Part shown: positions 54,109-64,000 of the stretch, piece by piece
Layout of the letters: each line of letters opens with the position of its first letter
Numbering within the stretch: position 1 is the first letter of the stretch
Source of the DNA: Galaxea fascicularis
Taxonomy: Eukaryota; Cnidaria; Anthozoa; Scleractinia; Euphylliidae
NCBI GenBank assembly: GCA_948470475.1
Contig: OX419343.1
Coordinates: 7,964,568-8,028,567 of the forward strand
Reading direction: 5' to 3'
DNA length: 64,000 nt
The notes under the pieces: model-generated
Seen by the model: only the letters and a program-made list of their open reading frames with translations
Database searches by the model: none
What the model was told of the DNA's origin: nothing
Program-made: the position numbers and the translations under genes

Positions 54109-57100
54109 CCGGCTTCGAGCAAAACATTGCAGGAAACAGAAAGATTTGTGAACATTTCAAGGCATTTAAGGAAACTTTAGTTTAAAAGGACCAATTACCA
54201 CTAAAGATTTATTAGACTATTGCTACTAACCGCTGTGGAAACCTGATTTATCAGTGATCAGTATTTGCAAGAGAGGATGAGGTATTTGACTATTGCAGGA
54301 GTAGCACAATTTTGTTCAGTTATCATTTCGTAAATTCATTCTCATGATTTTGTTGGATACCTTTGTATGGAAACAGCAAAACGGGCTCAGAAGGAAACAG
54401 CGGTACTTACTGAACTTGCCAATCTCAAGTGACCCATCCCTTGTCACGCCTTTGAGTCTTTATCGGTACCCTGTCGAAACAAAGGAAGTTAGAGAATACC
54501 ACTTATAGCGTTAGGTTATTTCCAAATAGAGAGAAAGTCGCGGAATTGAAATTGTACTTGCATTAATCTTCCTTTTAAAGTACAATTACATCATGAAATA
54601 ACAGGAAGAAGTATTTTTCTTTCATGCAAAAGGAATACAAGTCATGAAAAAATAGTTCAGTCAGTTTTCTGGACTCTCATGTCAACTGAACCCCACAGAA
54701 TCAGGCTATTTGGGATGAAATTTATTAATAATGAGGTATAGAGGCTTAATTTCAGTGTCTATGAGGTAAAAATTACCTGTTGGAAATTAAAATGATGTTT
54801 ACATCTGCCATAAGCTTACGTCATAGTTGATAAATATAATGTTACATGCCAAAAAACACAACATGATGTCGGGTCGCGGATTTCCCAAAATAATCTTTCC
54901 TGGTTCTGAACGAATTTGATCTTCAGATCTGACTTGAATATCTCCACATTTTAGTTTAAAACTGAACGCTTTTTTTCCTTTGGGTCGTGTTGGAATTACT
55001 TACATGTTATAGTGCAGATCTGAGAACTCCTCAATCAAGTGTTATTGAGAATGACTCTTGCTTGTCAGTCCTCACGGAACTTCGTCACCTTCCTGACATA
55101 TTGTCGTAGAATTTTCCAAGAAAACTGCTTCACTTGAACAGTTTGAACCACAACGAAACTCTAAAACTAGTTCAGTTCAAGTTCTGGGGAGTTCCGGTCT
55201 CATTTCACAGCTAACGGATTGCTCATCGTGATTTCAACAAATTTCTAACAAAAGCTACGGACTTTTTCTCCCTTGCGAGTTATTTGTCAATTTACGTAAA
55301 TAGCAGCGGCGTTCTTTTAAATTTCGCTTGTTTGAAAGACTAAGAAGTACTAAGAAGGAACAGTTTTATATCTGAAGCCTTAGTATCGAAAAACCACATA
55401 TTTGCTGATTTCAAAACCGAAACAGTATTATTATGGTGTACCCTCTAAGGTTTCATTTCTTTAACTGAATGAAAGCAATCCAATTTTTTTTCTAATATTT
55501 TCTTTTTTGAACTTGGCTTTTCGAGTGTGCCGGGCCGTGAAAATCACGAGGCTTCTTTAGAGTTGGACCACATTCCAGGGACCGCGCAGGGGGAGGGTCC
55601 TGGAGGCCAGGGCCCTCCCAACTTCCTCTCACTCTTTGTGGAAAAAATAATAAATTTAGTAAAATACATTGCTAAAAACGAAAAGTCCTTTCACGGAAAA
55701 CAGTGCTCGTCTAAAGCTGGCGGACCTCACGGGAAAACATCCAAGCCTGACGGAATAAGTCTTATGAATTAAACTCAGTTTGATGCGTTTTAACCATTTT
55801 TTGCAGTCAGCCCCCTCTCCTCAGTTGAAGAGGCGAGATTGGCCCCCACACATTAAAGCTTTACCGCGGCTGGTGGATGTTTTACTCCAAAAGATCTCAT
55901 TTTTAACAACGCCATGAAATTAAGTAACTTGTTTTTGGAAGCACAGTAAAAAAATTGTTACAACGATATTCAAGAGGTACCTGACAAAACAAATAATATT
56001 TTAAGGCGTGGCGCGATGTAATTTTCACCTGGTCGAGGCATAATCCCCTTGACAATTAAAATTGCGATGAAAGTTGTATTTCCCCTTTGAATTAAACCGC
56101 GTCCGAAAGATCGAAGTATCAGTAAATTAGTGAAAGAGTGCGGTTGACTACAACTTCCGGTTCCTATTTTACAAAGAGGTGTTTTTCTGGGTTCACAAGA
56201 GACTGGAAAGATGCTCAAATATTTTTGATAGTGGTGGGTATAGTGTTACATTCAGTGATGTATTAATTAAACGCCAGAACGAGAAACAAATATAACAAGA
56301 TACAAATGGGGAGACAAAATTAGCCGCTTGTCGAGATAATATTTTATCCCTGAACCAAAAGATTCTGACGTCGCCAGATGACCTTTAAAAACATCTGTCC
56401 TCCATGCCGTTAGAGTGGGTTGAAATGACAAGTGACAGACGGTAGCTGCGAGATTACAATCACCCAACTGGAAGAACTTGACATATTTTGGACGTAACCA
56501 GGAACTTGTCTTAAAAATCGCAAGCGTAAAACGTGATTAGCTGTATTTGTAAGCATTTGTCCATTTGTCTCTTGGCCGAGACCAGACGAACCATTGAATT
56601 CCACTGCTAGCAGCTGTTGTACAGCTGCTATTTGGTAAGGTACGCTGAGTTTAATTCTGTAGTATTCATTCACAGTTTGCTTTTAATGCGACTCGCCCAG
56701 TAAACAATTAATTTGAGCCTATTTTGACGTTCAAAGACAGCGGTCAAAACCGCGGATGTGAAGGTTTATCAGTTTTCCCGTGCGTAGTTTGCTTGGAATC
56801 GTGTTGTCATTCCAAAGTACGGCAAATTTATGTCCTTAAGGCGACGCCGATTTGATCCTACAGTAATGTAGGACAACGTACTTGTCATTTTCGAACTGTT
56901 TCAAAATTCTTTTGTCCCGGTGTGGAAGTCCATCTCGATAATCCAAATTTTACTCGTTTTCAATATTGCCGCTTCAGTTATTGTTATAGACGAAAATACA
57001 AGGGTCGATCAAAGACCATAATTGGTAGAAACATGTTTTTGTTTATTATCGAACCAAAGTTCAAAAATAAAGATGAAACCGAATGAACATGCAACGACGT

Positions 57101-58806
57101 AATATAGTTTGATTGTACACCCTGATATGGACATAGGTAATGTTGTAATTATTCAGGCACTTTTTTCTCCTCATCAATATTCTTAAACAGTTTTTCTATT
57201 GACTATTAATTTGCTGTCTACGTTTGAGTATAATGGGTTGGAAACTTACACCATTCATTGCTGCGGGTTTTATATTTTAATCGTTACTTTTATTGGCTCT
57301 TTCTTCCTGATGGGATGAAGGCAACAGAGAATCTTGAAATGGATGAATAGTGGAAGCTGAGAGGATGCAAAATTTAAAGACACGAGAGAAATATGGTATT
57401 CTTATTTTTGGTGCTTAAATTACGTCCTTTGTATTTCATTTCAAAGACACAACAAAATTGCGGCCTCGCGTGGTCCATATAAACGGGAAACAATACCTCG
57501 CCAAATCAAATTACAACTGTTTGAGCTTTGTTATTCTAAAAGTTTCCCAAGAAATGAAGGAAGTTTGTTGAATGCAGACCGGAAGAGGTTAGCCCACAGA
57601 AGTAAAAGCGGGTGGCGGTTGTGGTGTATTACGAATGTTGATAGTATTCGGAAGGCCAGTGTGAAATTTACACCCCCCCCTTCGCACTTTGACTCTCAGC
57701 TGCATTTATTCACGTAAAACGAATGGTTGAATTCCTAAGGTAAGAAAAACTGAACAATTTCAGATTTTTGAGAGCTTCAGTCTAAAATACATTGGGAATT
57801 GAGAAGGAATTGAATCGTGACTGATTGCGTGCTTTATTTAACAGAATACATACAAATCGCCATTAACAAAAGCCTGCTGGTTGCATACTAATAAGTCCTT
57901 TAGGTGCATTGCTCTCGTCCAATAGAAACTGGTGGTTTATAAAGTGTTTTCATTTGTCAACATACCGACATGCGTACGAAGCTGTAATGAGAAACCCACG
58001 ACAAACCGTCTGAGAGACAGTGCCAATTTGAAAATTTTCAGTGACCCGAGAAGGATTCTTCGTCGGTTTGTTGTTTGGAATCTATCTACCTTTGCGCGAA
58101 GCGTGTGGAGGCAGACGTTTTATGGAGTTCTTCACGGATTAGATTTCGCTTTGTTGACTCAATCCATAAAATATCCCATCGTGTTATCGGTCATTTAATA
58201 ATACTACGAGGGCGTCTGTAATCGTCAGAGAATTTCTGGCGATTTGGTAAGTTTTATTTAATCGTAAATCGTGGGTATTTCTTTTGCCTCTTTGTACTGT
58301 TTGTAAGAATGGTTTCTGCCATTCGCATTCCTTAACTCAATAATCTCGGACTAAATCAGTCTTGACAGTGTGAGCTCTTGAATTCAGTCAGAAGGGTGAA
58401 GGTTTTGACGTAGAGCTCGATGATTTGTGTGAAGAAGCTATTGTTATTGTGGGGGCAAGTTGCGCGCGCGTAGATGGTATTAGATTTCGAAAACTGGTTG
58501 AACTTCGTAAGACCTCATAAAGTTTGTTTGAGTTTTCCTGACTGAAATGCTGCTGTAATTTCAGCGGGAGTGTCAATTGTTCCTTTGTGACCAACGCTTG
58601 CATGCATCGAATAGGTGCGAAATCATTTTGTAGATCTATCCACAAACATCTTGGTTTGTTTGGGTGAAATTTGAGTTTGATCTTGATACTCGAATGGTTG
58701 CCATGTGACTTGAGCTTGGTTGACCTTCAGCTGACTTGGATATCGCACGTCTGGCGTGAGGTGTTTCTAATTTCTATTGTCCTGGTATCTTGTAGAGCTA
58801 CGAGAG
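54109..58806. other. Intergenic or intronic DNA
   Basis: Apart from the dispersed repeat at 55,540-55,845 I see no exon, RNA or mobile element that I can support. Confidence 0.4.
55540..55845 (+). repeat. Dispersed repeat, plus-strand copy
   Basis: Contains CAGGGACCGCGCAGGGGGAG, a GGAAAAAATAATAAATTTAG block and TGATGCGTTTTAACCATTTT in the same order as the reverse complement of 48,340-48,590. Confidence 0.6.
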
Positions 58807-59355
58807 ATGACGAGAGAAATGACTGCAGTGAAGGTCGCGCTGTTGGTTCTTTGTTTTTCAACCGTAATGAGTGAGGACCATTCGAAGACACCATATGAAG
58901 GTATGCTCGAAGTTATATTGTGAATTCGTGGCTTAGTTCATCATTAAAAATATTCCCCAGTAGTCAAACTTCTACACTCCTTGTACAACTTCAATATCTT
59001 TCTGTGGTTAGCTATATTTTCTCACAAGCTCTGTGTTACGTCGCCGTCGTAACTGGTGCAGCTGGCTTCGTAAATGTAAATATCGAGTTGTTTTCAAGAG
59101 GGCCAAATATTGCGAGGCGTTTGAAGGGCTTTGTTTTGCAAATGCTTAGTGCCCTCTTAAAAATTTGTGTCTCTTCAATCAGCTATCCTAGTTGGTGGGA
59201 ATTACGACGAATACCGAGCAAAACTGAGTAGAGATACAGACTTCGGGTTTTTCAATGAAATGAACAAAGAAATCATCCACGATAGGGGTGAAACGGACTC
59301 GGTTAAAATTATTGAAGAACACAAAATCAAGATGGCTACTTGTCTCGTGTTGTAG
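58807..59355 (+). CDS. Candidate two-exon gene for a small secreted protein (about 88 aa)
   Basis: Exon 1 (58,807-58,900) runs from an ATG to GAAG|GTATGC in phase 1; exon 2 (59,183-59,355) follows TCAATCAG and ends at TAG. From M5 the N-terminus, MTAVKVALLVLCFSTVMSED, is a classic signal peptide: a lysine, a hydrophobic core and a likely cut near VMS/ED. The mature part is hydrophilic, with LVGGNYDEYRAKLSRDTD and a charged C-terminal half, and the last four residues are CLVL. I do not recognise the family. The LVGG near the mature N-terminus recalls cystatins, but no QxVxG is visible. Exon 1 is the stronger half; the true second exon could lie elsewhere or beyond the window. Confidence 0.4.
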
Positions 59356-62039
59356 TTGACAAAACACTAACAGGATGTTTATGGACGATGGAGAAATCAT
59401 CAAGGCTAATTTACGTTTGCATCTCTGAGGAAGCAATTTGCAATCTTCTGTTCTGTCTGTGCCACAAGTATTTGGCAGAATTATTATTTGAGCTTATTAG
59501 CTAAGGCATGTAATTTGCAGCCGGAATTGTCGATTAAGATACCAGAATTAAAGCGTGGATGTGAACCTTTAATGATCCAAGTTTGGTTCTGGAGTAAAAT
59601 TGCAAATTGATTCTTTTCCTTGTCATTAGTGATTAGTATCTTTTGTTTGGTAGTGAATGGATAAGGTCGCGAGTTTGGTAGGTGCAGGCATTTAATGTAG
59701 TTCTGGACAGAACATGAACATGAACGGTTTCATGTTTAACACAGTTCCGCGAAACCCTTCAGAGCCCTTGGGAAGGAAATTTAAGACGAAGTAGCTGTAA
59801 GGCTCGTTTGCTTCCAATTAGCCTTTCATCGACGTTTCATTCACAAGGTAATAAAGTAAACAGAAACAGCTTAACGAAATTACTTCGAAATCATCTCGCA
59901 CTCTTGGGGTTTTTTCGGCACCTTTCAGAATATTTTGTCTTCCCAACGCGAAATAGCGGTTCCGCCAGATAACCCTTTTGAATGAGTATTTGGTTGAATG
60001 AGTTTGAAAACCGAGATGCGATATGCTGATAAACTGATGGATCTTATACAATACAAATACTCCTTTATTGTCCCTGAAAGCAGTGCACGAGTGTTGCAGG
60101 TCATGCACTGCTCCTTCTGAGGGGTGGGTTGAAGTTGGAATATTATTATGACAGAGGTGGAATAGGAATTGGTGGTTCGTTAAAATGGTTATGGCTTCAT
60201 TTAAATAGCTTTTGGATTTCATAATTGTATACAAACCTAATTTCCTGGTACCATAAGAATTTCTCGTTGCATTGTAAATTATTAGCACATCTTTGGTCTT
60301 CAAACCTTTTTTTGTGATCAGAAAAAACTCATTTTTGTGCATACCTCACAAGTACACTATAGGAAAGAGTCAGTAACTTAAGATTTTTATACTGGCCATT
60401 TAAGGATAGTAGAGGGGTATTGAAGCTTGACAGTGCTGTCCAGCTATCTACCAGATAGGCTGGGCATATATGCTCATAGGGAACAGCAGAGAGAGTAAGG
60501 ATTATTTCAAATTTCTCAAATATTTATCACCTGCCTTGTCTTCATAAAGTGCACCCCATAACCTGTGAGGTAGGAACAGGATCTCAAATGACATTATTAT
60601 TATTATTATTATTATAATTTATCATAAATTGACAAGTTAAAGGATGCTGACAGGAAGAGATTCTCAATTGAGAGGAAAAAGTTGAAAATTGTAATATTTG
60701 AACCAGGTAAAAAATATTGTTGGTATTCCATTACTATAAATCACTGTTCTTTAATAAATTTGCAACTCTTTGTTCATCTGAAACCATTTTACTACTGGCT
60801 CCTGTGTCCATAGGAATTATACCTGATTCTCATCTACCCCTTGTGCAAGGGCTTAACCCCCCTTCCCCTTCTGTGGAGACATGTATTGTCCACTATTTTC
60901 TTCCCAAGGCTTGAAAGGCTCATTGAAGGGCAAAAGTGCTTTGTTTTTTTTTTATCTTGATTTATTTTAAATTATTCATTCAGTCCACCCAGCAATTATT
61001 TTTATGGTCTGGAAACCAAGTTATTAGCTCATTGCCTCAAGGCTAACATTTGGTATAAATAGGTGTCTTCTTTATACCTGTATGTGGTGCTTGTTTTATT
61101 TGATAAAAATTAACATCTGGGAAATGAAAGCATGTGTTTGAAAGTCAAAACTGAAATAATTAAATGTTGCATTATAAAGAACACTGAAACTGTGTATATG
61201 TTATATAATGTCTTCCAGATGTTTAACATGATTTACCTATTCTGTGTTACATGTACCTCAAAAAAACTAATATATCACTATTATGGAAAGATCCTGTGAA
61301 ATCAGAGCTGTGTATTGAGTTATAAGAGCACCTTAACAAGATATTTGCAAAATTATTGAACAGCACTGTTGCCTTCTATGTGTGTTAGTAACTCCATCAC
61401 AGAGAGGTACAAACAGCTTGATTTGTTATTGTTGGTGAGGTTTGTTATCTTGAGTTCCCAAATGCAATCTAGAAAAATTTGAGAGTTCATTAACAACAAT
61501 AAGAGGCCAATGTAATGCTATTGTATTTCACCTCTGACAGAGGCAAATCTTTGGAATGAAACACGTCAGGAAATATTAGCTTTTGGAAATAGCCTCCAGT
61601 CAATTAGTGCTTTTTGGCCACCAACCCACCTTATCCTGTCAAACAATAGAATCGATGAAAGTAAAGGGAAAAGAATCAATGTCCTTTATTTCATTGATTT
61701 TGTACTCAGACTTTTCATGTAGATCTTCCCATAACGGTATAAAATGCAATGTTATGGGAAAGTTAATGTTTTTCATTTTCAATCACACTTAAGTGTTACA
61801 GGAATTGTCATTTCCACATACCAACTCTTGAGGTAAACACTAATGGTGACTTTGATCTTGCGTCGATTTTGACAAATTCAATTCAGTTTCATTGATCTCT
61901 TGAGTGACCACCTGGTTCAGATTGTTTTCCTAAAGTAATGCAAAGGTTTTCAAAGATTTTTTTAAAAATAATTATTTATTTCTGAACATGCTCTAAAAGT
62001 AAGGTGATCACATAATGAAGAGCTTTGATTATTGAATGT
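59356..62039. other. Downstream DNA without recognised gene
   Basis: AT-rich. A (TTA)n run lies at 60,592-60,614. A 174-codon minus-strand open frame (59,818-60,342) has no recognisable domain and is not called. Nothing else. Confidence 0.4.
60592..60614. repeat. (TTA)n microsatellite
   Basis: About seven TTA units. Confidence 0.85.
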
Positions 62040-62462
62040 AAATGTGTTTTATTAACCCTCTCACAGAGCAAGCTCTGAATTACAGGGATTTCTGTGTGGT
62101 GAGATCGGACATCAGCTTGTAAAGGTGCCACTGGCTGTTGCTGATCTCACCCACCCCACCTGACCCATGCAGGAGATAGATCACCACAGTGGGGAATATG
62201 TCCCCTACTCTTTTCGAACAGTGTGTGAGTTCTTTAACGTCCCACAGATTATTATAGGAACAAGTGTTGTGAGACGGGACCTGCCGTTTATCGTCCTTAT
62301 CCGAGAAGACTAGAAAGTCAAACTGTTTGTAGATGTCATTACAAAGGCAGCACTTTCTCCTCAATTATTTTAAAGAACCTGAGTGTTGGTCCAGCCAGGG
62401 TTTGAACCCGTGACCTGCACAGTAGTGCGGTGCTCTACCAACTGAGCTAACCTGTTGGCGTA
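62040..62462 (-). mobile_element. tRNA-derived SINE, minus strand
   Basis: On the minus strand the head reads GGTTAGCTCAGTTGGTAGAG (perfect box A type) and ACGGGTTCAAACCC (box B type) in tRNA spacing, followed by a long tRNA-unrelated body. The anticodon stem pairs poorly and no acceptor stem is formed, so it is a SINE rather than a tRNA gene. The 3' end near 62,040 is approximate. Confidence 0.65.
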
Positions 62463-64000
62463 TTACAGTACCGGTAGTATTGCTTCACATGTGTAAGAAT
62501 GTGTGCTGTGACAACATCTGAATGCTGCATTTAAAGATCACAGTCTCAAGATTTCAGCAGACTTGGCTTTACATGTAGCTCTCTTTTGTTTTACTTTTTT
62601 GGTTAAAGATTTATTTCCAGCTCAAATTTGTCAGTCAGTTGTGGAATATTTTCACAAAATGTGACATAAGAATTCCATGATACCCAAAGAGTTGCAAGGT
62701 TTGGGCATAATCATGTTTGATTTTTTGAAAATAGTATTATAACAAGGGGATTACATAGATAGTATGATGTTTTAAGAGAGATTTAGAGTAGTATTAGTAC
62801 TATATTTGTGCTAAGTGCAGCAGATCTTGTCATGTTTCCACACAATTCTTTAATTCCTATCCCTGTTAATTCCATGGCTTTGAGCATGCAATTGCCACAT
62901 ATGTTGTAATGTCACAAAAGGTACGGTACCATTGCAGAATGCTGCATTTTCAAACCTTGTCCTTACAATAATACATGTGTAACTTATTATAACCAGAACT
63001 TGTTCATTAGTAACATTAGAGCAAAATGTTTTTTAGTTTTAACAAGGATTTAATTACCACATGGACTGATTTAATCTTGGAAGGGATTAAAGCCATCTCG
63101 ATGGAATTTGATTTAAGCTGTAATTTAAGAGTTGAAGTGATTACTTTGAATAAACAAAGAACCAGATGCCCTTTTGATTGGATCAGGTATCCATACAGGA
63201 ACTACTAATTCCTGAACCTTGCTCAAAACTTGGAAGAGTGAAACCCCCTTTGAGTGTTCATGGATGGAGAGAGCCTTTCTGCAGGCAGTAACTATTGTGT
63301 ATCTACACTGTGTTTTCCATCCCTGATAACCACTCAAGGTGCCAACCTCTGGAAATCTGAAAGCAGCAGAATATTTACTTTTGTGTCAGCCTCCTCTCAC
63401 TTCCCCTCAGCTTTCTCTCCCAAATGAAATCTACCTATCCCATTTGGCAGGTAACATACTGCTTAGGGATGTGTTGACCACTGATTATTCTTTGGTTTAA
63501 ATGGCAAACAGCAGCAAAACATTAAAACTGCTACATACACAATATCTGCCAAGCATAATGCACTGGCCAGCAGATTCACAAAAATGTTTAACAGGGATAA
63601 ATGGAAATTTTTCCGCTCATACCTCTAACTTGGATTTTTTAATTTAAAATAATTATGAGCTGCTAGTGAGTTAGGTTCATGTTCCTCTTTGGAACCTTGT
63701 TGCATTCTCTGACCATTTGTACTGTGGGTACTGAACATTAATCACATGCCATTAACACATGCCCCTTCACAGATCACTGGAAATTCAGGATTGGAGGGGA
63801 CTCATGAGAGCAAAATGTTCTTGCAATAATATTCTTGCAATAAAGTTACTGAAGAGTGGGATGGTGTCAGGGTAAACTACCCATCCCTGGAGAGGGATGG
63901 GTAACATTCTGCACCCATAGATTTTGACAGTGGGACAATCCTGGACACAATTCCTTGTTACCTCTTGTTTTCCCCATTTAAAGTTGTTCTGATATTCAGA
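62463..64000. other. Right-edge DNA
   Basis: No gene recognised. A segment at 63,548-63,612 resembles 24,478-24,545 in intron 9 (a dispersed repeat). A short hairpin CCCATCCCTGGAGAGGGATGGG lies near 63,880-63,901. Confidence 0.4.

Noticed and set aside
58388..58645. 85-codon minus-strand open frame just left of the secreted-protein candidate
   Set aside because: Protein-like composition but no homologue that I recognise and no supporting signals.
59818..60342. 174-codon open frame on the minus strand
   Set aside because: No recognisable domain, no signal peptide, no splice or promoter context. Length alone is not enough in this AT-rich DNA.
62395..62462. Minus-strand tRNA gene
   Set aside because: Box A and box B are good, but no acceptor stem forms and the anticodon stem is mispaired; a long SINE body follows.
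1..64000. CRISPR arrays, operons, bacterial insertion sequences or a phage
   Set aside because: No direct repeat-spacer arrays or bacterial gene organisation; the window is clearly eukaryotic with spliced exons.

Overview
This window looks like nuclear DNA of an animal, most likely an anthozoan cnidarian such as a coral; that taxon is an inference. It is AT-rich, its one certain gene is broken into many small GT-AG exons, and its introns and flanks are full of short inverted-repeat transposons, tRNA-derived SINEs and decayed fragments of other elements. I see no operons, bacterial ribosome-binding sites, CRISPR arrays or intact RNA genes.

The centre (5,375-41,386, + strand) is one complete gene for a Rho GTPase-activating protein of the ARHGAP21/ARHGAP23 family. 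I could assemble 26 coding exons whose splice phases all agree. They give a protein of about 1,992 residues, close to the length of human ARHGAP21 (about 1,957). Domain order is PDZ (about 32-154), a long serine-rich linker in one large exon, PH (about 680-786), a basic linker, RhoGAP (about 891-1070, arginine finger R915) and a very long disordered tail in the last exon. In vertebrates this family acts on Cdc42/RhoA at the Golgi and at cell junctions, and its PH region binds active ARF1.

The introns hold most of the mobile DNA: foldback elements with TA, TTAA or TTA duplications, a 1.8-kb foldback with 21-bp palindromic subterminal arrays (11,672-13,479), a broken hAT-type transposase (16,184-17,320, minus), a Penelope-like GIY-YIG remnant (27,700-28,170), a cluster of palindromic GTTCGATTGAG units (8,331-8,575), and a small inverted-repeat element carrying an open coding fragment (26,161-26,446).

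The left flank (1-5,374) holds a Harbinger-like MITE with nested palindromes and little else. The right flank (41,387-64,000) is mostly non-coding: a MITE/SINE cluster at 49,224-50,577, two further SINEs, a possible TATA-type promoter near 45,060, and one candidate small gene at 58,807-59,355 with a clear signal peptide. The most unusual items are the 1.8-kb foldback, the GTTCGATTGAG cluster, the nested CAGCCCGGGCTG MITE, the captured coding fragment and the small secreted-protein candidate.
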